From Bacillota bacterium (GTDB taxonomy: Bacteria > Bacillota > Clostridia > Acetivibrionales > DSM-1351), in contig JAEZKZ010000062.1 of NCBI GenBank assembly GCA_023415305.1, forward strand, positions 1 through 64,000: a stretch of DNA of 64,000 nt, in the 5' to 3' direction. The notes under the pieces were generated by a model. The model was not told where the DNA came from and searched no databases. It was given only the letters and a program-made list of their open reading frames with translations. Within the stretch, counting starts at the first letter, position 1. Every line of letters starts with the position of its first letter. Below are positions 9,117 to 17,231 of the stretch, in pieces. The position numbers were made by a program, and so were the translations under genes.

Positions 9117-10001
9117 ATGAACAAATTTTATGGCAACAAACTCGCAATATTCATATTCGCTTTTCCTGCACTGCTGCTATTTACTGCTTTTGTAATTTAT
9201 CCGCTTATTCCTGAACTGATAATAAGCTTTCAAAAAAACGATGGCTTTAAAAGCCTGGGATATGTTGGATTTGAAAATTATATGAACGTTTTGAAGGATG
9301 CAACCTTCTGGAAATCCAACCTTAATACTTTTATTATGGTAATCATATCTACATGTATCGGATTGCCCATATCTTTGCTCCTTGCCTTGATTATGGATAG
9401 GCAGGGTGAAAAGGTAAGGAGGTTCTTTAAGGCCAGCAGTGTATTTCCGGCAATACTCTCGGTAACAGTTATAGCACAGATGTGGATCGCCATATATGAA
9501 CCCCAGTGGGGCTTGATTAACAGTATATTAAGGGGAATTGGACTAGAAGGCCTTGCTTTGGAGTGGTTGTCTGATGAACGGACGGTAATTTTTGCTATAA
9601 CGGCGGCTTTCCTGTGGCAATATATCGGTTTGAATGCATTACTATTTTATACAGGTATAAAGGCCATTCCAAATACATATTATGAAGCTGCAGTTATTGA
9701 CGGTGCGGGATTCTTAAAAACAAGCGTAAAAATTACAATTCCACTTTTGCAGGATGTAAGTAAATATGTGCTTGTTCTCTCAGTGCTGGGCTGTATGTCC
9801 CAATTTGCCCACGTAAGGATAATGACTGCCGGAGGACCTGGTGACGTATCAAGAACTGTTATTTATCAGCTGTTCTTTAAAGCATTCTCAGCTTCGGATT
9901 TTGGTCAGGGTTGTGCAATAGCAATAATATTTGTACTGGAATGTCTGGTATTAACAATACTTATTAATAAATTTGTTGCTAAAGAGAAAATCGAATTTTA
10001 A
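9117..10001 (+). CDS. ABC sugar permease, MalF/UgpA-type
   Basis: Inner-membrane subunit of a CUT1-type carbohydrate importer, 294 residues, with about six membrane segments and the BPD_transp_1 EAA motif (YEAAVIDGAGFLKTSVKITIP) in its last cytoplasmic loop, which contacts the ATPase. A GTG at 9108 is in frame, but ATG 9117 has AGGTG at ideal spacing and is preferred. It partners with the permease encoded 6 bp downstream and with the binding protein upstream. No ATPase gene lies nearby, so the complex probably uses a shared MsmK-type ATPase. Confidence 0.92.
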   Translation: MNKFYGNKLAIFIFAFPALLLFTAFVIYPLIPELIISFQKNDGFKSLGYVGFENYMNVLKDATFWKSNLNTFIMVIISTCIGLPISLLLALIMDRQGEKVRRFFKASSVFPAILSVTVIAQMWIAIYEPQWGLINSILRGIGLEGLALEWLSDERTVIFAITAAFLWQYIGLNALLFYTGIKAIPNTYYEAAVIDGAGFLKTSVKITIPLLQDVSKYVLVLSVLGCMSQFAHVRIMTAGGPGDVSRTVIYQLFFKAFSASDFGQGCAIAIIFVLECLVLTILINKFVAKEKIEF

Positions 10002-10007
10002 CAGGGG

Positions 10008-10847
10008 GTGAGTGTTACGAAAAAAAATAAACTAATTAAAATATTGATAAATGCGACTATGATAATTATTGGGTTAACGTTTCTTTTTCCCTTGTACTGG
10101 ATGATTAATTTGTCGTTTAAGTCAAAAAGTGAAGTATATGACAATCCTTTTGGACTCCCTGAGCAATGGGTATTTAACAATTACAGCGGTGCCCTTGAAA
10201 AATTTAATTTTTTAAGGTACCTATCCAACAGTGTGATATATTCTATAAGCACTATTGCTATAACAATTTTTTTAGGAAGCATGCTTGCGTATTGTCTGAG
10301 CAGAATGAACTGGAAGTTTAAAGGCTTTGCCATGAGTTACATTGCGATGGGTCTGGTTATACCTGCCCAGGTAGTAATTATACCGTTACTTGTTATGACA
10401 AGGAGTATGGGATTGAAAGGTACACACCTTGGTCTGATACTTCCTTATTCAGCCTTTGCTCTTTCCTCATGTGTCCTTATGCTGTATGCCTTCTTCAGAG
10501 GTTTACCGAAAGAGCTGGAAGAGGCAGCCTGTATTGATGGATGTAACATCTATCAAACTTACTTCAGAATAATCCTCCCGGTTATCAAACCGGCAATAGC
10601 TACTCAATGTGTTCTAATATTTATGAATATATACAACGAATTTTTTCTGGCCTTTATTTTGGCGGCAGATGATAAAATACGGCCTTTGACGGTTGGTTTG
10701 CTTAACTTCTTTTTAAGCATAGGTGTGTCCCATTGGGGTCAAATCGGTGCAGCCATGATTATTACAAGTTTACCAATGATAATCGTATACCTGTTTGGTA
10801 ATGAGCAGATAGAGAATGCTCTTACAGCAGGCGCAATTTTGAAATAA
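10008..10847 (+). CDS. ABC sugar permease, MalG-type; start codon uncertain
   Basis: Second membrane subunit of the importer, at most 279 residues, with six predicted membrane segments and the EAA motif LEEAACIDGCNIYQTYFRII. The gene follows the first permease by 6 bp. The 5' end is unclear. GTG at 10008 overlaps the G-rich ribosome-binding site itself (GGGGGTGA, 10004-10011). Codons at normal spacing in this frame are GTT (10014) and ACG (10017); the well-placed GTG at 10012 is out of frame. The mature protein clearly begins near KKNKLIKILINA. Either initiation on a non-standard codon or an atypically close GTG is implied. A bidirectional terminator follows the gene. Confidence 0.88.
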   Translation: MSVTKKNKLIKILINATMIIIGLTFLFPLYWMINLSFKSKSEVYDNPFGLPEQWVFNNYSGALEKFNFLRYLSNSVIYSISTIAITIFLGSMLAYCLSRMNWKFKGFAMSYIAMGLVIPAQVVIIPLLVMTRSMGLKGTHLGLILPYSAFALSSCVLMLYAFFRGLPKELEEAACIDGCNIYQTYFRIILPVIKPAIATQCVLIFMNIYNEFFLAFILAADDKIRPLTVGLLNFFLSIGVSHWGQIGAAMIITSLPMIIVYLFGNEQIENALTAGAILK

Positions 10848-10909
10848 TTTGCGAGAACTTCGCAGTTTTAGATAATAGTAGTTCTAGACAAGAATAGTTT
10901 TATATAGTA

Positions 10910-10966
10910 AACAAAAGGTCTATTCACGAGCAGAATTTATTGCTTTAGGAATAGACCTTGTTTGTT
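10910..10966. terminator. Bidirectional terminator between convergent genes
   Basis: Stem AAGGTCTATTC (10915-10925) with GAATAGACCTT (10949-10959), extended by A/T pairs on both sides. T-runs are present on both strands (TTGTTTGTT on plus, TTTTGTTT on minus), so it can end the permease transcript and the minus-strand AraC transcript. Confidence 0.82.
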
Positions 10967-11879
10967 ATTCTTTCAGCAAAACCTGTTTGTTGAAGTGACC
11001 GTGTTCATCTGCATACCACTGTCCGCCTCCTGTATCGGCTTTAATATTCTGACCCTTTAGCTTTCGATACTGCTTCGGACTCATATTATAGTGTTTTTCA
11101 AAGGTATAACCAAAATGCTGACGGCTGTTGAAGCCTAAATGAAATGCCATATCAGTAATATTCATGCTGCTGTTGTTGAGTAAAAAAGCAGCATGCTCCA
11201 TGCGTAGCTTATTTACATAGGCAATAATGCCGCAATGAAACTGCTTTGAAAACAGGGTTTGAAGATAAGTATGGTTTATTCCTGTGTAATCAGCAATCGC
11301 ATCAACATTCAAATCCTCATAGAGGTGTTCGTTGATATACTTCTGAGCCTTTCTTAAGTGAAGGCTACCCTGATAATGCCCATCCTGTCCTATTGCTCGG
11401 GTAAATTCCGCCAGCATTCTGAAAAACAGAATCCGGAGCAGGAATTGATCGCTGGATTCTTTCTTTTCAAGTTCTGAAATGAGATCCTTAAGGGCATAAC
11501 CAACCTTACCGCTATCATTAAGCACGAGAAATTCCTCTTTCCTGGCAAAAAACCGACCATAAGCATCACTGTTTTCCAGCATCTCATTTAAATCTATTCC
11601 CGACTTTAATGGACTGCAGAAAAATTCCAGATTCAAAATTGAGCAGGGAGGTGTTGATTTGATATATAAACAGTGAGATACATTCTGGTCAAGGAATATA
11701 AACTGGTTTTCCTTCAGTGTGACCATTTCTTCTTTAACAGTAACAATACAACTTCCGGATACTACATACATTATTTCACAGCGGTTATGACTGTGTGGAG
11801 GCATTTGAAATTCTGCCAGTTTCAAGGCATAAAACGCTTCGGGTCTGGCATAGCGGTTATTGATATTATATATACTCAT
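10965..11879 (-). CDS. AraC-family regulator with cupin sensor
   Basis: Transcription factor of about 304 residues. The N-terminal cupin/AraC-binding domain carries PPHSHNRCEIMYVVSG, a sugar- or ligand-binding fold, and the C-terminal 100 residues hold two HTH motifs (NVDAIADYTGINHTYLQTLF and NITDMAFHLGFNSRQHFGYT). The longest frame begins at a GTG (11888), but ATG at 11879 has GGGTGA five bases upstream and is the better start. It is transcribed divergently from the GH4 gene across a 260-bp AT-rich gap, so it likely regulates that gene in response to the sugar or its product. No specific operator was recognised. Confidence 0.88.
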   Translation of the reverse strand: MSIYNINNRYARPEAFYALKLAEFQMPPHSHNRCEIMYVVSGSCIVTVKEEMVTLKENQFIFLDQNVSHCLYIKSTPPCSILNLEFFCSPLKSGIDLNEMLENSDAYGRFFARKEEFLVLNDSGKVGYALKDLISELEKKESSDQFLLRILFFRMLAEFTRAIGQDGHYQGSLHLRKAQKYINEHLYEDLNVDAIADYTGINHTYLQTLFSKQFHCGIIAYVNKLRMEHAAFLLNNSSMNITDMAFHLGFNSRQHFGYTFEKHYNMSPKQYRKLKGQNIKADTGGGQWYADEHGHFNKQVLLKE

Positions 11880-12146
11880 TCTTGTCACCCGTCGTTTTTA
11901 TTGCTTAGCATAGTAAAAATTTTAATGTATTTATACTTATTATTGCATAAAAACCTAATTAAATAATAATTCATATATATAATTAATACAACAATTTATT
12001 GCATTTTAATAGTTAAGTATTTATTTTTTACACATTAAGATTACTGATAAAGTATACTTATTTCAGACATGTAAAGACTTATTTAAGTTAATTTTCATCT
12101 TGGACTGTAGTGTTCAAGTACAACAAATTATAACGGGAGTGAGATT
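11880..12146. promoter_or_regulatory. Divergent AraC/GH4 promoter region
   Basis: This 267-bp AT-rich gap separates the divergent AraC and GH4 genes and must hold both promoters and the regulator's sites. It contains several A/T-rich -10-like hexamers. I could not choose one with a convincing -35, and I see no gene here. The GH4 ribosome-binding site is CGGGAG before ATG 12147. Confidence 0.5.
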
Positions 12147-13616
12147 ATGAGTTTTAAAGTTGCTTTTATAGGAGCGGGAAGTCTTGTGTTTACAAGAACA
12201 CTGTTTACAGACATTATGTCGGTTCCCGAATTCAGGAATATTGAAATAGCATTTACCGACATTAACGGAGACAATCTTCAAAAGGTGGCGGAATTATGCC
12301 AGAGAGACCTTGAGGCAAATGGCATTACCACTAAAATACAGGCTACCACCGACAGGCGGGAGGCTTTCAAGGATGCAAAATATATTGTGAATTGTGTTCG
12401 AATAGGAGGCCTGGAGGCTTTTGAAACAGATATAGACATACCGCTTAAATACGGGGTTGACCAATGTGTGGGAGATACTCTCTGCACAGGGGGGATTATG
12501 TATGGACAGCGTGTTATTGCCGCTATGCTGGATTTTTGTAAAGATATTAGGGAGGTATCGGCTCCAGGGGCTATTCTGCTGAATTATTCAAATCCTAATG
12601 CCATGGCGACCTGGGCCTGCAATAAGTACGGAGGAGTCCGCACCATAGGGCTTTGCCACGGTGAAATTCATGGTGAGGAGCAGATAGCTCAGGTGCTCGG
12701 CATACCACGAAGCGAACTTGATATCATCTGTGCCGGGATAAACCATCAAACCTGGTATATTTCGGTAAAACACAAGGGAAAAGAGCTGCTGGACAAAATA
12801 CTTCCCGGCTTTGAAGCACACGCAAAGTTCAGCGAGGAAGAAAAGGTCAGAATTGATATGCTCAAACGCTTTGGCTACTATTCCACAGAGTCAAACGGAC
12901 ATCTCTCGGAATACGTGGCTTGGTACCGCAAGAGACCCCAGGAAATAATCAAATGGATTAACCTTGATAGCTGGATTAACGGTGAAACAGGGGGATACTT
13001 GAGACTGACAAGGGAAGAACGCAACTGGTTTGATACAGATTACCCCAAGATACTTGCCGAGTCCCCCAAGAAGTATGACGGCTCATCCAGAGGCAAAGAG
13101 CACTGTTCTTACATAATAGAATCCTTGGAGACAGGAAGAAGGTACAGAGGGCACTTTAATGTAATGAATGAAGGCTGTATTAGTAATCTTCCGGATGAGT
13201 CGGTGGTTGAAGTCCCATGCTATGTGGACGGCAACGGAATATCTGTTCCAAAGGTGGGAGATTTGCCTCTTGGCTGCGCTGCTGTTTGTTCGCAATCTAT
13301 ATGGGTACAGCGACTTGCAGTGGAGGCGGCAGTATCGGGGGACGTAAATCTGCTGAAACAGGCGGCTTTGATGGACCCCCTTACCGGAGCTGTATGCAAT
13401 CCTCCTGAAATATGGCAGATGATTGATGAAATGCTCATAGCTCAGGAGAAGTGGCTTCCTCAGTATGTTGAAGGTATTAAAGCCGCCAAGGAGAACTTTG
13501 CCAAAGGAAACCTTATCCCAACAAATGAAGGCTACCGTGGTGCAGTTAGACAAAGGGTCAAGTCTCCCGAAGAGGTTGCGGCTGAACGGGAATCAAGAAG
13601 CATTACTGCTGATTAA
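12147..13616 (+). CDS. GH4 family glycosidase, likely alpha-galactosidase
   Basis: NAD- and Mn-dependent glycoside hydrolase of family 4, 489 residues, cytoplasmic (no signal peptide). GH4 enzymes cleave by oxidising C3 of the sugar and beta-elimination. The N-terminal Rossmann fold has GAGSLVF, followed by NYSNPNAM. The metal-binding Cys and His are present in IGLCHGEIHG and GINHQTWY. The overall pattern matches MelA-like alpha-galactosidases better than 6-phospho-glucosidases, but alpha-glucosidase or alpha-glucuronidase activity is also found in the family. It would release D-galactose from imported oligosaccharides, which fits the polyol/tagatose-type enzymes 6-11 kb downstream. The gene stands alone between AraC genes; a convergent AraC gene ends 16 bp after it. 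Confidence 0.88.
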   Translation: MSFKVAFIGAGSLVFTRTLFTDIMSVPEFRNIEIAFTDINGDNLQKVAELCQRDLEANGITTKIQATTDRREAFKDAKYIVNCVRIGGLEAFETDIDIPLKYGVDQCVGDTLCTGGIMYGQRVIAAMLDFCKDIREVSAPGAILLNYSNPNAMATWACNKYGGVRTIGLCHGEIHGEEQIAQVLGIPRSELDIICAGINHQTWYISVKHKGKELLDKILPGFEAHAKFSEEEKVRIDMLKRFGYYSTESNGHLSEYVAWYRKRPQEIIKWINLDSWINGETGGYLRLTREERNWFDTDYPKILAESPKKYDGSSRGKEHCSYIIESLETGRRYRGHFNVMNEGCISNLPDESVVEVPCYVDGNGISVPKVGDLPLGCAAVCSQSIWVQRLAVEAAVSGDVNLLKQAALMDPLTGAVCNPPEIWQMIDEMLIAQEKWLPQYVEGIKAAKENFAKGNLIPTNEGYRGAVRQRVKSPEEVAAERESRSITAD

Positions 13617-13632
13617 AGTAAATTACTATCGG

Positions 13633-14502
13633 CTATTCTCCTTCCACGGGTTTAATTCTGTCCCTGGAAGGTGGATGGCCGTAATGTTTTTTATATAGCC
13701 GGCAAAAATAATTACTATTGCAAAACCCCACAAGATCGGGAATCTGGGTAATTGGAATATCGGTGCCGGCAAGAATTTTTCTGGCTCTTTCCAGACGGAA
13801 CAGGGTAAGGTATTCAACGAAGGTTTTTCCGGTGTAGGCCTTGAAAAGCCTGCTAAAATGCTGAATGCTCAAGTGGCAATATATGCTCATGTCGTTAACG
13901 GTAATCCGCTTACTGTAATTAAGACGCAAATAGTCCAGTGAGTACTTAATCAGGTGTGTTGAATCCGACTGCTTACTGCTTCTAAAAAATACAGGTGTCA
14001 GACTTTCGTAGAGTACCGAAAAAAATACTATCATATGGCTTTTAATCCTGGCCCTGTAACCCATTCTTTTCTGAGCATTTTCCTTTTGAAGTTCATGTAC
14101 CAGTGAAAAGCACTTAATAAAAGCTGCGTCCTTTTCAAAAAGGTGCACAGGCGGGTACAGTCCTATTGACATAAAGGGAATCAATACCTCTGAAACATGA
14201 GGATCTGCACTAAGCCCTTCAAATAAACTTTCTCCGGCAAGAACAGCGCAATAGCTGCAGGAACCCTGCGGGAAAATGCTGTGAAGGCTTCCTGGAGGGA
14301 TAATTATCAGTTGATTTTCAGAGACCTGAAAGTTTGAGCCGTTGATATATACCATACAGCTGCCTTTTTGCGAGATTACAACTTCAAAATGGTTATGCCA
14401 ATGGGGAAGGGTATTGGAGTTTTTCATATAAAAGCAATTAAAGGGAAATGTGATATCTTCAAAATTAGTATGTTCAAAATTGCCTGCATTAGTTAATTCC
14501 AT
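13633..14502 (-). CDS. AraC-family regulator with cupin domain
   Basis: Transcription factor of 289 residues with an N-terminal cupin-like domain (HWHNHFEVVISQKGSCMV) and a C-terminal AraC HTH pair (TVNDMSIYCHLSIQHFSRLF and PITQIPDLVGFCNSNYFCRL). AGGAG lies six bases before the ATG. It is divergent from the GH31 gene over 136 bp and convergent with the GH4 gene, so it probably controls GH31 or both. It resembles the AraC genes at 10965 and 27005 in layout, each beside a glycosidase gene. Confidence 0.88.
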   Translation of the reverse strand: MELTNAGNFEHTNFEDITFPFNCFYMKNSNTLPHWHNHFEVVISQKGSCMVYINGSNFQVSENQLIIIPPGSLHSIFPQGSCSYCAVLAGESLFEGLSADPHVSEVLIPFMSIGLYPPVHLFEKDAAFIKCFSLVHELQKENAQKRMGYRARIKSHMIVFFSVLYESLTPVFFRSSKQSDSTHLIKYSLDYLRLNYSKRITVNDMSIYCHLSIQHFSRLFKAYTGKTFVEYLTLFRLERARKILAGTDIPITQIPDLVGFCNSNYFCRLYKKHYGHPPSRDRIKPVEGE

Positions 14503-14638
14503 TGAGATCTCCTGAACCTGAAATAAATGTTCAAATAAGACAGATAAATAGTAGAATTAGTTGTATTTTTATTATTTTTTTATAATTAAAATGATAATAT
14601 CATACAAATTCAATAACGTCAAACAAGGAGGAAAGCAT

Positions 14639-17014
14639 ATGTTGGAAGTAATCAAACCCAAAAAGGCAAAGGTCACCGGAGTTCAAAGAAGTGAAGGTTC
14701 TCTTATTCTAAATACTGAAAATGGTATGCTGAAAATTGAGCCGGTAAATGCCAATATAATCAGGATAGTGTATACACTGGCCGAAAAATTCTCTGCTGTA
14801 AGGGGTCTAGGATTAGAACCGAGGAATATATTTGAAGGTTGGGAGTTCAAGGAGGATGAACAAACAATACTGGTTGAAACATCAGAGCTGCGGCTCTTGA
14901 TTCGGAAATCCGACAGCCGTATGACTTACTTCGATGGAAAAGGCAGACGCCTGACCGGTGAACCTGAGAAGAACGGCAAGGAGCTGATTCCTTTTGATTC
15001 CTTTAAAACTATATTGGATGATACAGCAGTTGTAGAAAAGATAGAGACTCCCGACGGTGTAAAGGAAGTAGTACTTGATTCTAAGAAGAAATATGACCGT
15101 CAGCTTTACCATACAAGGCTTCATTTTGAATGGGAGAAAGAGGAAGCCCTGTACGGCATGGGACAGAATGAAGAGGGGTATCTGAATCTGAGGGGAACCC
15201 GCCAGTATATACATCAGGCCAACATGAAAATAGCCATGCCGTTTTTCATGTCTACCAATGGTTACGGAATACTGCTTGATACATACGCTCCGGTTATATT
15301 CAGTGATAATGCCTTTGGTTCATATCTGTACAGTGAAGCCTCGGAAGAGCTGGATTACTATTTTATTGGTGGAGAGAGCTTTGATAAAATTATTGGAGGC
15401 TACCGTCAATTGACGGGCCGGGCTTCCATGCTTCCACTATGGGCATTTGGGTTTATGCAGTCCCAGGAGAGATATGAAACCCAACAGGAGATAATTGACA
15501 CGGTTAAGCGTTACCGTGAGCTTGGGGTTCCGCTGGACAGTATTGTCCTTGACTGGCAGTCCTGGGAGGAAGGCATGTGGGGACAGAAAACCTTTGATAC
15601 AAGCCGTTTTCCCGATGCCCATAGTATGACCGACCAACTTCACGCGCTGGATGCCCACCTCATGATATCAATATGGCCAATTATGGCGGAGCATTGTGAA
15701 AATTACAAGGAAATGAAGGCCAATAACGGTTTGTTCCAGCGTTCTGAGATATATAATGCTTTCAGCTCAGAAGCAAGAAAATTGTACTGGAAGCAAGCCG
15801 AGGAAGGTTTGTTTTCTAAGGGAGTGGATGCCTGGTGGTGTGACTCCAGTGAACCGTTTACTCCTGAATGGAACAATCCTGTCAAACCTGAGCCGGATCA
15901 GAATATGGCAGCTTTTCACAACACCTGCAGAACATATATGGATGAGGTATATACAAATGCGTACCCATTTATGCATGCCAGGACAATATATGAGGGGCAG
16001 AGGAACACCGACGGACAGAAAAGGGTTGTGAATCTGACAAGAAGCGGCTATACAGGTATCCAAAAGTATGGAACTATCCTGTGGTCAGGTGATACCTGTG
16101 CCAAATGGTCAACTTTTAAAAAGCAGATTGTCGCCGGGCTGAATTATTGTGCATCAGGTTTGCCGTATTGGACCATGGATATAGGAGCATTCTTTGTTAA
16201 ACAGGGACATATGTGGTTCTGGGACGGAGATTATGAAGGCGGCTGCGGCGACTTGGGCTATAGAGAGCTTTATACAAGATGGTACCAGCTGGGTGCTTTC
16301 CTGCCGGTGTTCAGGGCTCATGGTACCGACTGCCGGAGGGAGATATGGAATTATGGTGAAAAGGGCGAAATTTTTTACGATGCCATGGAGAAGATAACAC
16401 ACTTAAGGTATCAGCTAATGCCATATATTTATTCACTTGCAGGTATGGTTTCCCAAAAACACGGCACGATTTTCAGAGTGCTTGCTTTTGATTTTATACA
16501 GGATGAAAAGGTTTATGATATTAACGACCAGTTTATGTTTGGTCCCAGCCTGATGATATGTCCGGTCACTGAGCCCATGTACTATGAAGCAAACAGTGAG
16601 CCTATTGAAGGAGCTGTAAAGACAAGGAAAGTATACCTGCCTGCAGGCAGCGACTGGTATGATTTCTGGAGTGAAAAGAGGTTTAAGGGAGGGCAGACCA
16701 TTGAAGCCCAGGCCCCCATTGACAGGATTCCCATATATGTCAAAGCAGGTTCAATTCTGCCTATGTCTGAGGAGATACAGCATACCGGACAAATGAGGGA
16801 TGATTGGTTTAAACTGGTTGTATACCCGGGGGACGACGGTAGCTTCACACTTTATCAGGATGAACGGAATGGATATGGTTATGAAGAAGGTAAATTTACC
16901 ACAACGGAATTAACCTGGTCGGACAGTGAAGGCAAGCTCACAGTCCACCCACGAGAAGGGGAATATCCGGGTATGCCTGAGAAAGTTACTTTTATACAAA
17001 GGATTGTAGAGTAA
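14639..17014 (+). CDS. GH31 alpha-xylosidase/alpha-glucosidase
   Basis: Retaining glycoside hydrolase of family 31, 791 residues, cytoplasmic. An upstream in-frame ATG (14561) would add an unlikely hydrophobic tail; ATG 14639 has AGGAGGAAAG directly before it and is preferred. Domains in order: N-terminal beta-sandwich (about 1-230), catalytic barrel (about 240-590) and C-terminal beta-domains. The nucleophile is Asp402 in WWCDSSEPF; this WW-D-x-x-EP form is common among alpha-xylosidases and transglucosidases of the family. Xylose release from xyloglucan oligosaccharides is a good guess, with alpha-glucosidase or alpha-galactosidase-like activity as alternatives. It is probably monocistronic: a large hairpin follows the stop codon. 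Confidence 0.9.
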   Translation: MLEVIKPKKAKVTGVQRSEGSLILNTENGMLKIEPVNANIIRIVYTLAEKFSAVRGLGLEPRNIFEGWEFKEDEQTILVETSELRLLIRKSDSRMTYFDGKGRRLTGEPEKNGKELIPFDSFKTILDDTAVVEKIETPDGVKEVVLDSKKKYDRQLYHTRLHFEWEKEEALYGMGQNEEGYLNLRGTRQYIHQANMKIAMPFFMSTNGYGILLDTYAPVIFSDNAFGSYLYSEASEELDYYFIGGESFDKIIGGYRQLTGRASMLPLWAFGFMQSQERYETQQEIIDTVKRYRELGVPLDSIVLDWQSWEEGMWGQKTFDTSRFPDAHSMTDQLHALDAHLMISIWPIMAEHCENYKEMKANNGLFQRSEIYNAFSSEARKLYWKQAEEGLFSKGVDAWWCDSSEPFTPEWNNPVKPEPDQNMAAFHNTCRTYMDEVYTNAYPFMHARTIYEGQRNTDGQKRVVNLTRSGYTGIQKYGTILWSGDTCAKWSTFKKQIVAGLNYCASGLPYWTMDIGAFFVKQGHMWFWDGDYEGGCGDLGYRELYTRWYQLGAFLPVFRAHGTDCRREIWNYGEKGEIFYDAMEKITHLRYQLMPYIYSLAGMVSQKHGTIFRVLAFDFIQDEKVYDINDQFMFGPSLMICPVTEPMYYEANSEPIEGAVKTRKVYLPAGSDWYDFWSEKRFKGGQTIEAQAPIDRIPIYVKAGSILPMSEEIQHTGQMRDDWFKLVVYPGDDGSFTLYQDERNGYGYEEGKFTTTELTWSDSEGKLTVHPREGEYPGMPEKVTFIQRIVE

Positions 17015-17022
17015 TACTTTAC

Positions 17023-17114
17023 CGGCTATACAGGTTGGCGATTACAACTCAAGTAAGCACATTGCTATTGAAATATATTGCTTGAGGGTTGTAAAGTTAG
17101 TATCTGTATAGCCG
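17023..17114. repeat. 92-nt nested inverted repeat between GH31 and LacI genes
   Basis: The outer arms CGGCTATACAG (17023-17033) and CTGTATAGCCG (17104-17114) are perfect complements. Inside, TTACAACTCAAG (17042-17053) pairs with 17081-17094 with a 2-nt bulge. The sequence TTAAGTTTT follows. It may end the GH31 transcript, but its length and nested symmetry also fit a small mobile-repeat relic. Confidence 0.7.
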
Positions 17115-17163
17115 ATTAAGTTTTGTCGACAAAAGTAATAAATTATACAATAGAGGTAAGTTA

Positions 17164-17212
17164 TTGACTTTTAAAAATCAATTTGATAATATAAATATAG
17201 AGTTAAACGTTT
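17164..17212 (+). promoter_or_regulatory. LacI promoter with overlapping operator
   Basis: -35 TTGACT (17164-17169), 17-bp spacer, -10 TAATAT (17187-17192). The palindrome AAACGTTT (17205-17212), a typical LacI-family core, begins about five bases after the expected transcription start. This is an autorepression layout. The leader from this promoter to the coding start is only about 33 nt. Confidence 0.75.
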
Positions 17213-17231
17213 TGCGATAGAAGGTGATTTT

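Noticed and set aside
13083..13553. 156-codon antisense frame in the GH4 gene
   Set aside because: Lies fully within a conserved enzyme gene, lacks a convincing start and resembles no protein family.
14561..14638. 26-residue N-terminal extension of the GH31 enzyme
   Set aside because: A far better ribosome-binding site stands before ATG 14639, and the extension is A/T-rich leader sequence.
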